A stretch of 64,000 nucleotides of DNA. Source: Spirosoma sp. KCTC 42546 (GTDB taxonomy: Bacteria > Bacteroidota > Bacteroidia > Cytophagales > Spirosomataceae). The position numbers and the translations under genes are program-made. The stretch lies in assembly GCF_006965485.1 (NCBI RefSeq), contig NZ_CP041360.1, forward strand, positions 558,001-622,000. The letters are read 5' to 3'. The notes below the pieces were generated by a model. It saw nothing but the letters and a program-made list of their open reading frames with translations, was not told the origin of the DNA and ran no database searches. This document shows positions 45,018-53,253 of this stretch, piece by piece. Each line of letters begins with the position of its first letter. The stretch's first letter is position 1.

Positions 45018-45485
45018 TTACTGGTTTTTTAATTGCTCTCCTGCATCTTCGAAGGAATTGCCCAGGGTACGCCCCGCCTTCTTAAAGCCTGCTTTTATTT
45101 CCTGCCAGGCATCTTCTGTTGCGTTTTTGGCAATGTCAATGTCTTTTGCCAGATCCCGATGTTCATTATCTAAATCGGCCAATTGCCGTTTAAGCGCGGC
45201 ACTGGTTTTAGCGCTCTGTCCCTTTATTTTAGCTTTTAGTTGCTCGATTTCCTGATCAAGTTCTTCCTGCTGGTGCTCCAGGTCGGCAACGACTTCATCG
45301 CGCTCCTGTTGAAAATCAGCCGCTGCCTGTTGGGCATCTGTTTCAACAGAATCGCCTGTTTGTTCCAGGGCATTTTCCGTTTCGGATTGATCGGAGTGGC
45401 TGTTGCAGGCTTGAAAGGAAACAAGGATGAGTGCCATCAGTACGTTGGCAACCCACAGTTTGGTTGATTTTTGGCTTAGTTTCAT
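45018..45485 (-). CDS. Coiled-coil lipoprotein
   Basis: 155 residues from ATG 45485, which gives the lipoprotein signal MKLSQKSTKLWVANVLMALI ending FQAC. The rest is a highly charged Glu/Gln/Lys/Ala heptad sequence (AAADFQQERDEVVADLEHQQ, DIAKNATEDAWQEIKAGFKK) that will form a long coiled coil; the end (FKKAGRTLGNSFEDAGEQL) resembles repeats of apolipoprotein-like or LEA-like stress proteins. Likely a periplasmic envelope protein. Array D lies 49 bp upstream of its start, which ties it to the trehalose loci. Confidence 0.75.
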   Translation of the reverse strand: MKLSQKSTKLWVANVLMALILVSFQACNSHSDQSETENALEQTGDSVETDAQQAAADFQQERDEVVADLEHQQEELDQEIEQLKAKIKGQSAKTSAALKRQLADLDNEHRDLAKDIDIAKNATEDAWQEIKAGFKKAGRTLGNSFEDAGEQLKNQ

Positions 45486-45533
45486 ACTGTCGGGATGTTT
45501 ACTATAATCACGACTCAAAACACCCATTTTTAA

Positions 45534-45573
45534 CTTAGAATGGTCTTAAGCTAATCTTAGAATCTCCTTAGAA
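45534..45573 (-). promoter_or_regulatory. Operator array D upstream of the coiled-coil lipoprotein
   Basis: Plus strand CTTAGA (45534), CTTAAG (45545), CTTAGA (45556), CTTAGA (45567), 11 bp apart; gene sense TCTAAG, TCTAAG, CTTAAG, TCTAAG. All four hexamers are identical to those of array C while the spacers differ. Confidence 0.65.
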
Positions 45574-45688
45574 GGATTGGTTTTAGCTGGCAAATCGCTC
45601 GCCGGTTCGTACGTGAGTGGCCCTAATTCGGGCTTTACGAATGGGAATAGACTAGTCTTACAGACCTCCTGGCATTCTTCATAGACGT

Positions 45689-45784
45689 ATGACATTCATT
45701 CTCCTGGTTTTTATTGTCGGTTATGGCTTAATTACCCTGGAGCATCCCATACTATTTACTTTACTAAGTCCATTGAAAGCATAA
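45689..45784 (+). pseudogene. 5' fragment of a second nhaD copy
   Basis: ATG 45689 starts MTFILLVFIVGYGLITLEHP, almost the same as the NhaD start at 41955 (MTSIILVFIVGYVLITLEHP). Similarity ends at about 45754, where the GNAT gene ends on the other strand. The 115 bp upstream, including an operator array, resemble the nhaD upstream region. A duplicated promoter and start whose body was replaced. Confidence 0.65.
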
Positions 45785-46250
45785 CCATATCTTTAAGTTG
45801 GTTTCCATTTTCATATATTGGTTCGGCATAATTATCTATGAAAAAGTTTTTTCGAATAGTACTAATTTTGAATCCATTTTTTTGGTAAAAATCTATCTCC
45901 TTTACGCATTGGTCGCAGGTACCAACCAACAATGTTTTAACGCCCCTGGTTTGAGCTGTCTTTACTATGAATTTAATTAAAATCACTCCTATTCCTTTTC
46001 CTTGCAGCTCTTCTAGTACAGCAATATTTTTAATTTCGATCGTGTCTTTCTCTACTACTTTTAGTATAAATGCCGCTATAAGCCTATTGGTATGTACGCC
46101 AACAAATAGTTCTCCGTCATGAAGATTTTTATTTATCGCATCTTTTGTATCATCAGATAGTAATAATAGGTCATAGGGAATTTGTTCTGCCTCGTCAAGC
46201 ACCCTTATCTGTAGGTTCGATACGCTTACCGATAACTCATTCTGAACCAT
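45756..46250 (-). CDS. GNAT-family N-acetyltransferase
   Basis: 164 residues. GNAT fold with beta4 (LIAAFILKVVEKDTIEIKNI), the acetyl-CoA loop VLEELQGKGIGVILIKFIV (Q-x-x-G-x-G) and FYQKNGFKIS in the last strands; it transfers acetyl from acetyl-CoA to an amine. The gene is clearly richer in A+T than its neighbours and joins exactly the point where the second nhaD copy breaks off, both signs of insertion by horizontal transfer. Confidence 0.85.
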   Translation of the reverse strand: MVQNELSVSVSNLQIRVLDEAEQIPYDLLLLSDDTKDAINKNLHDGELFVGVHTNRLIAAFILKVVEKDTIEIKNIAVLEELQGKGIGVILIKFIVKTAQTRGVKTLLVGTCDQCVKEIDFYQKNGFKISTIRKNFFIDNYAEPIYENGNQLKDMVMLSMDLVK

Positions 46251-46390
46251 AATTTTTTCGTTAAAGCCATTCCAAAATCTTCATAACCGCAGTTCCTATT
46301 ACCGTTTTAGGGCAGCTTGATTTTTTATGAGTGGATAAAGTCGAATCTCGTCTATGTAATTTTGACTGGTAAATAAGTAATCAAGCAAAT

Positions 46391-46420
46391 TTAGATTCTC
46401 GGGCGATCCCGAGAATCTAA
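46391..46420. terminator. Perfect stem-loop between YHS and GNAT genes
   Basis: 13 bp arms TTAGATTCTCGGG (46391-46403) and its complement (46408-46420), loop CGAT. Flanks are A+T rich. It can end the minus-strand YHS operon. Nothing else is seen in 46251-46527. Confidence 0.6.
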
Positions 46421-46527
46421 TTCAATTTAATTCTGCGTACTTACATATTATCACTGAAAGCGCAATGCATGCTCCTATTTTCAGCCTAAGAAATGCCAGG
46501 TAGATTATCGAAAAATACGGATCTAAG

Positions 46528-46980
46528 CTAATGGCCGTCTTTATCTTTTATAACTGGCCAGTTCGTATCCGCTTTCTGAATATGGCCAGACCGATCTTTA
46601 TTCCAAAGTGTCTGTACCTTCTTGTTGTAATTGAAGTAAAGTTTTCCATTTTCTATCGTCCAGGCATCGGCTTCGGTGGGTGCTTTGTGGCCTTGTGATG
46701 TTCCATAGGCGCAGTATCCGCCGTACTGAGGTGTGTACTTCTCCGGATCAGCTTTAAACGTCTCCCGGTTCTGGGCATTGGCGAAGTACCAGTTGGCTCC
46801 CTGATACGTATAAGAAAGGCTGGAATCTCCTGGAACAGGTTTACTTTCGACAAAATAAGCAACGGGATCGTAGCCTCTGATGGCTTTGCCGGCTGGGGCA
46901 AACACTGCCGATTGTTGGGCAAAAGCCGTTGTGATTGAAAAAAGAGCGATAATAAGTAGATGCAAACGGGTCATTTTCAT
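46528..46980 (-). CDS. Secreted YHS-domain protein (copy 1)
   Basis: 150 residues. Signal peptide ending TTAFAQ. YHS-type core: AIRGYDPVAYFVESKPVPGD, WYFANAQNRETFKADPEKY, PQYGGYCAYGTSQGHKAPTE, then KLYFNYNKKVQTLW. The Cys in GGYCAYG and nearby His suggest metal binding. It starts inside the stop of the alpha/beta hydrolase gene (4 bp overlap), so they are co-translated. A paralog lies at 50029-50502. Confidence 0.85.
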   Translation of the reverse strand: MKMTRLHLLIIALFSITTAFAQQSAVFAPAGKAIRGYDPVAYFVESKPVPGDSSLSYTYQGANWYFANAQNRETFKADPEKYTPQYGGYCAYGTSQGHKAPTEADAWTIENGKLYFNYNKKVQTLWNKDRSGHIQKADTNWPVIKDKDGH

Positions 46981-47894
46981 GGTTTTTGGTTGTTAATTGA
47001 TTGATTTATTGTTAGTTGATGGAGGATAGCATCATGAATTAAATCCGGGCGACGCCAGGGAATAAAGTGATTCATGTTCGGAATCATCTGAATCGTTACC
47101 GGGGCGTTCGTCAGCTTTCGTTTGGCGAAGGCCGCATTCCCTGGGGGTACGAGTGGGTCGTCTTTGCCCTGAATGACAAGTACAGGCACCCGAATACTGG
47201 CCCATAACGGCATCATGTGCTGCAATTCGCCTTTGAGCGCCATAATCTCCTGATTACTCACATCCAGTTCGGTAGGTAACCATTGCCGAAATGGGAATAC
47301 GTTTCCGATGGGGCGATACCATTCTTTCTTTTCCAGATCAGGATCAATAGAAGGAGCCACTAGAATCAGTCCGCCAACCTGATCCGGATAATCCATAGCC
47401 AATCGGGCGGCAACAGGTCCACCCATCGAATGGCCTACTAGGATTGGTTTGCGACTAGAATGGCTTAGGCGGAGCAACGGAGCAATGGCGGTAGCCTGGG
47501 CTGATAGGGATCGCTCGGGTTCGCCCAGACCCGATTTACCAAAACCTGGCCTGTCTACGGCTATTAACTGCGCCCGGTTGTAAAGCGATGAGTCGGCAAA
47601 AAATCCGATAAAGGCGTCCCAGGCACCGGGCGATCCGTGAATGAATAGTACCGTTGGTAAGGTATCGGCCCCGGAGTGGGTGCTCCCGATGCAGGCGTAA
47701 TGAATTAAACGGCCATGAACATCGATAGTACCAAATGTTGGTTTGACCGGGCGGCTGGCAAAGTAGTCGGCAATCTTTCGATCCGACATCCGAACCGAAA
47801 TGCATTGTGGAAGCAGGGCAATGAGCAGTATCAGAAGGAGTAATAAGGTACGCCAGCGAAAAATTAGTGTCCACCACGAGGTTAGCAACTGCAT
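46977..47894 (-). CDS. Membrane-anchored alpha/beta hydrolase
   Basis: 305 residues. An N-terminal membrane helix (LLLLLILLIALLPQCISV) anchors it. Motifs: VLFIHGSPGAWDAF (HGxPG oxyanion), nucleophile in VGHSMGGPVAARL, acid in IQGKDDPLVPPG and His in NMNHFIPWRRPD. Family includes epoxide hydrolases and haloalkane dehalogenases, but nothing fixes the substrate. Coupled to YHS protein 1 downstream and preceded by the LysE-type gene. Confidence 0.87.
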   Translation of the reverse strand: MQLLTSWWTLIFRWRTLLLLLILLIALLPQCISVRMSDRKIADYFASRPVKPTFGTIDVHGRLIHYACIGSTHSGADTLPTVLFIHGSPGAWDAFIGFFADSSLYNRAQLIAVDRPGFGKSGLGEPERSLSAQATAIAPLLRLSHSSRKPILVGHSMGGPVAARLAMDYPDQVGGLILVAPSIDPDLEKKEWYRPIGNVFPFRQWLPTELDVSNQEIMALKGELQHMMPLWASIRVPVLVIQGKDDPLVPPGNAAFAKRKLTNAPVTIQMIPNMNHFIPWRRPDLIHDAILHQLTINQSINNQKP

Positions 47895-47931
47895 AGAGCG
47901 AGCAGACGAACCGCCTGCATTTAATCGTTAA

Positions 47932-48567
47932 TCAGGCGGTTAAAACTTGAATAGTCTGCCAGAGAGCCATTCCTATGAACAATCCGCCTGTCAGGCGATT
48001 GATCCACGGGCCGTTCAGGTACTGAACAATACGTTGCCGTTGATAGTCAGTCAACCAAACCACGACGACCAGCAGGCCAAACGCACCCGTTGCCGTACCC
48101 AGCGCAAACACCCACTGACTAGCCGACTGACCTGTGGGTATTACCAGTCGGCTACCTATCGTGGCCCGGCTCAGATAAAGCCATACCGCCGACCAGAAGG
48201 GCAATAGCTGCGGATTGGTACCACCCAGTGCAACCCCTTTCCAGAATGGCAATGATCTCGTATGCGCTACAGACTCATTAAGGACAACGGGCTTCTGCCG
48301 GAAAGCAGCAAAACCTGCTCCGAGTAAGACCGGAATAGGGGCATAAGCCAATACCGTCATCCAGCTCGAATTCGTTGGAATAAGCATCAATCCACCGGCT
48401 GCCAGACTGCTATAGGCAATCTCGGGCAGGCTTCCGCCTAAAGCCAGCCATAAACCGGCTCGTTTGCTTTGGCTAAGGGTCGTTTGTACTACCGCCAAAT
48501 TAACCGTGCCAGGGTGTATGGAGCCTGCGAAACTGATGCTGCTGACAAGAAGAAATAAGAGAAGCAT
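47932..48567 (-). CDS. LysE-family transporter
   Basis: 211 residues from ATG 48567, which opens directly with the first membrane helix (MLLLFLLVSSISFAGSIHPG); the upstream 23 residues of the longer frame are charged and improbable. Six membrane segments with the LysE-type PGTVNLAVVQTTLSQSKRAG loop and GGTNPQLLPFWSAVWLY. Exports amino acids or related small molecules across the inner membrane. Likely first gene of a LysE-hydrolase-YHS unit (37 bp to the hydrolase). Confidence 0.8.
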   Translation of the reverse strand: MLLLFLLVSSISFAGSIHPGTVNLAVVQTTLSQSKRAGLWLALGGSLPEIAYSSLAAGGLMLIPTNSSWMTVLAYAPIPVLLGAGFAAFRQKPVVLNESVAHTRSLPFWKGVALGGTNPQLLPFWSAVWLYLSRATIGSRLVIPTGQSASQWVFALGTATGAFGLLVVVVWLTDYQRQRIVQYLNGPWINRLTGGLFIGMALWQTIQVLTA

Positions 48568-48667
48568 GGTTCTTGGATTTGTTTTTACGCAGTACGAGCG
48601 TGCTCGATCACTTTCATCGGGTTTATTGATTTGCATTAAATAACCGCCTAAATGAAACTTGTCCTTT

Positions 48668-48960
48668 TTGGGCTTTCAAAAGCCCCAATCCCCTGAGAGG
48701 CAGGGCTATTAAGTTCTGAGCCTCAACGCCGAAGGCGTGTTATTACTATAGTAAAACGTAAATTCAATTTCATTCAGAACCCTGAAAGGGTGACATTATC
48801 TCACCCTTTCAGGGTTCTGAATGGATCATTTTCCATTCTCTATAATCCTTTCATCCCTTCGGGATTAGAACTTAACAGTCCTGCCCTGAAGGGGGCTTTT
48901 TTCCCCAGTGAACTAAGCCCCCTTCAGGGGGTTGGGGGCTGTGAAGACTAGCAAAACGGC
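48668..48960. repeat. Block of nested extragenic palindromes
   Basis: Outer arms: AAAAGCCCC...GGCAGGGCTATTAAGTTCT (about 48677-48717) and its rough complement AGAACTTAACAGTCCTGCCC...GGGGGCTTTT (about 48867-48900). Inside are a perfect 22 bp stem (48772-48793 with 48801-48822, loop CATTATC), small hairpins AACGCCGAAGGCGT (48725) and AATCC/GGATT types, and a further 11 bp G/C palindrome at about 48925-48950. It separates the LysE and DinB genes. Confidence 0.7.
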
Positions 48961-49005
48961 GGTTAATTTCTTCAAGTCAATTAACCCGGTGTCTGTCGTA
49001 TTTTA

Positions 49006-49506
49006 TTACTGCGATTGGTGCTGTACCGTTGAGTAGGCAACACCAAAATGCTGGGGTAGCTCAATCGTTGGGAACGCATTCTGTACGGCAACCTGCACCA
49101 AAGCCATATGGTGAATGGCGTGCTCGATATTATACAACAACTCACGAGCAAACGATGATGGAATCTGGATTGTCGCTGCACCACTGACCGATAAATCGGC
49201 TTCTAAGGCAAGTGGCTGGTTCAGGTCGAGCCGATGAATAGCCCGGTCAATGGCCCCCAACCGGCGTAAAGCCTCATGTGTGTTTACTTCGAGCTGTAGG
49301 TCACGTTGACGTCGGTCGTAGTTCAATTGACCCGTTTGCGCACTATGAACTAACAGTTCGTAGAATTCCAGAATATGCCGAACGTGCTTACCAATGGTGT
49401 TGCCCGAGAGTACAGTCAATGGCCGTGCATAATCAGGATCGGTGAGCTGGCCGACGACCTCGGCGAGTTGCATCAAAATATCAGTACTGGCAGATTTGAG
49501 CGACAT
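49006..49506 (-). CDS. DinB-family protein
   Basis: 166 residues from ATG 49506; the longer frame adds an improbable aromatic leader. Four-helix DinB/YfiT-like bundle with the metal-site histidines in GKHVRHILEFYELLV and ELLYNIEHAIHHMALV. The family includes metal-dependent enzymes such as mycothiol- and bacillithiol-dependent transferases. Last gene of the YHS2-DoxX-DinB run. Confidence 0.85.
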   Translation of the reverse strand: MSLKSASTDILMQLAEVVGQLTDPDYARPLTVLSGNTIGKHVRHILEFYELLVHSAQTGQLNYDRRQRDLQLEVNTHEALRRLGAIDRAIHRLDLNQPLALEADLSVSGAATIQIPSSFARELLYNIEHAIHHMALVQVAVQNAFPTIELPQHFGVAYSTVQHQSQ

Positions 49507-49557
49507 GGTAGTGTTAATGAAGAATGGACAATGGATAATGAATAAGGGCAGTACCAA

Positions 49558-49992
49558 TTAGGTGTTCGTATGGGCGATTTTTTTACCAAAAACCGACTGG
49601 ATGGCCTGTGCCAGAACAGGTAACCACTGCTTTCGGGTCAGTAACAGAATGGTTGAGCAACTAACGGCTACGGCTATTGCCAGAAAGAACAGATAGCCCC
49701 CGTCTCCCTGCACAGAAATACCCAAAACTGTTAGATGAGACAGGATAGCTCCTGCCATTACGCCTAGCCCTAAGCCAGCCCCAATCCAGCTCGTTCGTGG
49801 CATCAGGATGAGTACCGACGCAATCAATTCAACAATGCCAGAGCCAATACGCCCCCAGGGTTCAATCCCTAGTGTTGAGAAGATATACACCGACTCGGGT
49901 TGCGCCAAAAACTTAAAATAAAGTGTCTGGAGCATGATAATGGCGGCTATCAGGCGAGCGGCCCACAGGATATAAGTTAAAGCCTTGTGCAT
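49558..49992 (-). CDS. DoxX-like membrane protein
   Basis: 144 residues, four membrane helices. N-terminal ILWAARLIAAIIMLQTLYFK with the Phe-Lys pair and GSGIVELIASVLILMPRTSW are typical of the DoxX/MauE-like superfamily, inner membrane proteins linked to redox processes. It is placed 36 bp from the YHS gene and 51 bp from DinB on the same strand, probably one operon. Confidence 0.8.
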   Translation of the reverse strand: MHKALTYILWAARLIAAIIMLQTLYFKFLAQPESVYIFSTLGIEPWGRIGSGIVELIASVLILMPRTSWIGAGLGLGVMAGAILSHLTVLGISVQGDGGYLFFLAIAVAVSCSTILLLTRKQWLPVLAQAIQSVFGKKIAHTNT

Positions 49993-50028
49993 GATTGATA
50001 ATAGGGTTACGTGGTAAATGAATGAGTA

Positions 50029-50502
50029 TTAGGACTGCGTAAATTTGCTCCAGTTAGCATCCGCTTTTTTGTGCAGATTGGCCTCGTCTTTGTTCCATTT
50101 GGTCAATGTATTGTTGATGAAGGAGTGGTAGAACAGGAATAACTTACCATCTTTGATCTTGAACGTTTCGGGGTCCACTTCTACTTTCTCGCCTGTTGCG
50201 CCCATGGCATATGCACACCAGCCGCCATACTGAGGCTCGTATTTCTCAGGATTTTCCTGAAATGCTTTTAGATTAGCCAGTGTCGCAAAACGGTAAGTAA
50301 CGTTCTTGTAGGTAAAGGTGTTGGCTGCTGAGCCTTTCACTGCCTTGTTCTGGGCGAAGTAAGCAACGGCATCGTACCCCTGTAGGGCAAGGCCGTTTTC
50401 TAGATTGAATTGTTGTTTCCGAACAGCGATGTTCGATTGGGCCGACGCGGGTGTAAATGATATGAGCACGAAAGCGATAAACAGGAATGAAAGGGTTTTC
50501 AT
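50029..50502 (-). CDS. Secreted YHS-domain protein (copy 2)
   Basis: 157 residues. Signal peptide ending TPASAQ. YHS core: ALQGYDAVAYFAQNKAVKGS, VTYRFATLANLKAFQENPEK, PQYGGWCAYAMGATGEKVEV and LFLFYHSFINNTLTKW. About as long as copy 1 and clearly paralogous. First gene of YHS2-DoxX-DinB and divergent from the hybrid kinase. A TGGAAT-N5-TTGGC sequence on its coding strand near 50600-50584 resembles a sigma-54 promoter. Confidence 0.85.
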   Translation of the reverse strand: MKTLSFLFIAFVLISFTPASAQSNIAVRKQQFNLENGLALQGYDAVAYFAQNKAVKGSAANTFTYKNVTYRFATLANLKAFQENPEKYEPQYGGWCAYAMGATGEKVEVDPETFKIKDGKLFLFYHSFINNTLTKWNKDEANLHKKADANWSKFTQS

Positions 50503-50696
50503 GGTACTGGCTTGTTTGGATGATTAAAAGCTGTTGCAAGCCATAGCGGCTGTCACCAACTTGTTTTCTATCTCCTAGTTGCCAAATACCATTCCAGTCG
50601 TGCCAGATTGGCTAAAAAGACACTTGAGAGCCAAAAAAAGGCAGAAAAAGCCCGTTTGAGCCAGATTCGCATCTACTGAAGAGCTACAGAAATTTC

Positions 50697-50721
50697 CGAT
50701 ATTTCGTAAGCTTCACGAAAT
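50697..50721. promoter_or_regulatory. Candidate regulator site in the YHS2/kinase divergent region
   Basis: The 13-mer CGATATTTCGTAA (50697-50709), also present at 54861-54873 on the other side of the two-component operon; here it is followed by CACGAAAT, giving an imperfect palindrome. The remainder of 50503-50880 holds no gene. Confidence 0.4.
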
Positions 50722-50880
50722 AGCAGAGGAAAACGTACTGCACTCCGGGCGGCCAATGGCCTACATGCTGGTAAAATCCCCTAATCCGACTCGTAGAGGC
50801 ATTCGGAGCGGAAGGCGGCTTTTCGGAATGGGAATTGTACAGTAAAGAAGTGTGAACCAATGTGGTAATTTTTTGAAATC

Positions 50881-53253
50881 ATGATGATAAACGCATCGGC
50901 TGGCATTCCCTATAACGTACTTCGCCTGTCGCATTTCACCGTCGAAAATGCGTTGGAGCCAATCCTGCTCTTCGACCGGCAGGGCCGGATTAATCGGGCG
51001 AATGCGGTTGCCTGTCAGTATCTGGGTTATTCGCCTTCGCAAATGAATGGGTTACACTTCAGCGATATTCATCCAACGTATGCCCAGACTCAGTACCTGG
51101 AGCTATGGCAGAGTCTCAAGCAACACCATACGCTGACTGTTGATTTACCGCAGGTACGGCAGGACGGCATCATCCGCCAGGCCGAGATTGGGATGAACTT
51201 TGTCCGGCTCGATGAGCAGGAGTTTTTGTGCTGTTTCGTGCGCGACGTCACCGAGCGTTCTCAACTGGATGATACCCTCCGTCGAATTTCGGAAGGGACT
51301 GCCTCCGACATCGGCATTGATTTTTTTCAGTCACTGGTGCAGCAACTAACCACCACACTCAACGTACAGTATGCCATCGTGACCGAGTGTGCCAATGTGG
51401 AGAAAACCCGTGTCCGAACGCTGGCATTTAGTGTAAACAGCAACCTGCACGAAAACATTGAGTACGATCTGGCCGGTACGCCCTGCTCCATCGTCATGAA
51501 AGACCGCGACTTTTATTTCCCCACCGACGTAGCCGCCAATTTCAGCCAGGGGGCTGGGGTCGACTCTTACATCGGGGTGCCCATTCACGATAAATCCGGC
51601 GAAGTAATTGGCCATCTGGCGGTGAGTGATTCCAGACCGATGGCTAACCACCATAAGTACATTGGCATCCTGCGAGTATTGGCGGCCCGGTCCGGCGCTG
51701 AAATCGGGCGAAAAGTGGCCGAAGAACGGCTGCTGCAAATACAGCAACAGCTAGAAGATACGGTAACCGCCCGAACGCTCGAACTGGCAACTGCTAAAGA
51801 AGAGGCTGAGGCTGCCAACCGGGCTAAAAGCGATTTTCTGGCTACGATGAGCCATGAGCTACGTACGCCACTCAATGGCATTCTAGGCTATACCCAGCTG
51901 TTCAAACGCGATCCGCAACTGTCGGAAAGTCAGCAAAAAGGCATTAAGATCATGCACGACTGTGCCGAAAGTTTGCTGTCGCTGATTAACGACGTACTGG
52001 ACTTGTCGAAAATTGAAGCCCGGAAAATGGACGTATTATCGGAGGTTTTTTACCTGCCTGAACTCCTGCATAATCTGGCACAACAGACGCAGGTTCGGGC
52101 AGAGCAGAAAGGCCTCTCATTCGAGACTCAGTTATCCGGCAATTTGCCCGAATGGGTGGTGGGCGATGAACGGAAACTTCGTCAGGTTCTGCTCAATCTG
52201 TTGGGGAACGCCGTGAAATTTACGTCATCGGGCACCATCACATTCCGGGCTGACTGGAGTGCTGGTGATCGATCAAGCCATGCCGACAAAAGGGCATCAT
52301 TACCTACGATTCGGTTTATGATTGAAGATACGGGGGTGGGCATTGCCAATGAACAGTTGGCCAGTATTTTTTTGCCGTTTCAGCAAATTCGCGAATCGAT
52401 TGATTTTGTGGAAGGTACCGGTTTAGGACTATCTATTACCGATCAGTTGGTTCGGCTAATGAATGGCGACTTGTACGTATCCAGTCAGGCCGGGCGAGGT
52501 ACGCAATTTCGGCTCTCGCTGGCCCTGCCAGAAGCTCCTTTACTTCCCAGGACGAATCGTGTAACCCAACGGTCTGAATCGATTTTGGGGTATGAAGGTC
52601 CTCGTAAAACGATTCTTGTTGCCGATGACGGTTACTCAACCTGCTCCATTGTAACCAGCTTACTGAGGCCCCTGGGCTTTACCATTATTGAAGCCAGTAA
52701 TGGCCAGGAAGCTGTTAAACAGGCGATTCGGCATCGACCTGATCTGATTTTACTGGATCTGGTGATGCCTCATTTAGACGGTTTTGGTGCGCTGACAAAA
52801 ATTCGGGCTAACCCGTCCACTGGCCAAACCAAAGTTGTAGCGTTCTCGGCACGGGTGTTTGAACAGGACAGGCACCAGAGCCAGCAGGCCGGTTTTGATG
52901 ACTTTGTTCCTAAACCGGTTGATCTGGATGCGCTGCTAACCAAAATTGGCCACCACCTGAACCTGGTCTGGCAAACCCGCCCTGCTGCCCATGAATCACT
53001 GGTTTCGACAGCCAGTCTTAGTAGTCAGGAAACGAATACTACCCCTGCCCAATTACCCGAGATCGCGCAACTCGAAGCCTTATATAAATTAGCCAGTATG
53101 GGTGATATTCAGGGGATTCTGGCACAACTCACCACAATAGAGCGTGACAACCCAGCTTACCAATCCTTTGTAGACAACCTTCGCCAGGCGGCTGGGGAGT
53201 TCGATATGCGGAAGATTAGAAAATACCTTCAAGCCTGCTTACAATCGTTATGA
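50881..53253 (+). CDS. Hybrid sensor histidine kinase (PAS-GAF-HisKA-HATPase-REC)
   Basis: 790 residues, no membrane segment. PAS about 15-135 ([20 protein letters not shown]), GAF about 150-285 ([35 protein letters not shown]), coiled coil, HisKA with His325 in [15 protein letters not shown], ATPase motifs [22 protein letters not shown] and [12 protein letters not shown], then a receiver about 575-695 with [13 protein letters not shown]. The C-terminal 80 residues are helical. It would feed phosphate to the NtrC-type regulator, whose start overlaps its stop by 4 bp. Confidence 0.93.
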   Translation: MMINASAGIPYNVLRLSHFTVENALEPILLFDRQGRINRANAVACQYLGYSPSQMNGLHFSDIHPTYAQTQYLELWQSLKQHHTLTVDLPQVRQDGIIRQAEIGMNFVRLDEQEFLCCFVRDVTERSQLDDTLRRISEGTASDIGIDFFQSLVQQLTTTLNVQYAIVTECANVEKTRVRTLAFSVNSNLHENIEYDLAGTPCSIVMKDRDFYFPTDVAANFSQGAGVDSYIGVPIHDKSGEVIGHLAVSDSRPMANHHKYIGILRVLAARSGAEIGRKVAEERLLQIQQQLEDTVTARTLELATAKEEAEAANRAKSDFLATMSHELRTPLNGILGYTQLFKRDPQLSESQQKGIKIMHDCAESLLSLINDVLDLSKIEARKMDVLSEVFYLPELLHNLAQQTQVRAEQKGLSFETQLSGNLPEWVVGDERKLRQVLLNLLGNAVKFTSSGTITFRADWSAGDRSSHADKRASLPTIRFMIEDTGVGIANEQLASIFLPFQQIRESIDFVEGTGLGLSITDQLVRLMNGDLYVSSQAGRGTQFRLSLALPEAPLLPRTNRVTQRSESILGYEGPRKTILVADDGYSTCSIVTSLLRPLGFTIIEASNGQEAVKQAIRHRPDLILLDLVMPHLDGFGALTKIRANPSTGQTKVVAFSARVFEQDRHQSQQAGFDDFVPKPVDLDALLTKIGHHLNLVWQTRPAAHESLVSTASLSSQETNTTPAQLPEIAQLEALYKLASMGDIQGILAQLTTIERDNPAYQSFVDNLRQAAGEFDMRKIRKYLQACLQSL

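Noticed and set aside
50761..51042. Minus-strand 93-codon frame at the kinase start
   Set aside because: Mostly antisense to the PAS domain of the hybrid kinase; no independent support.
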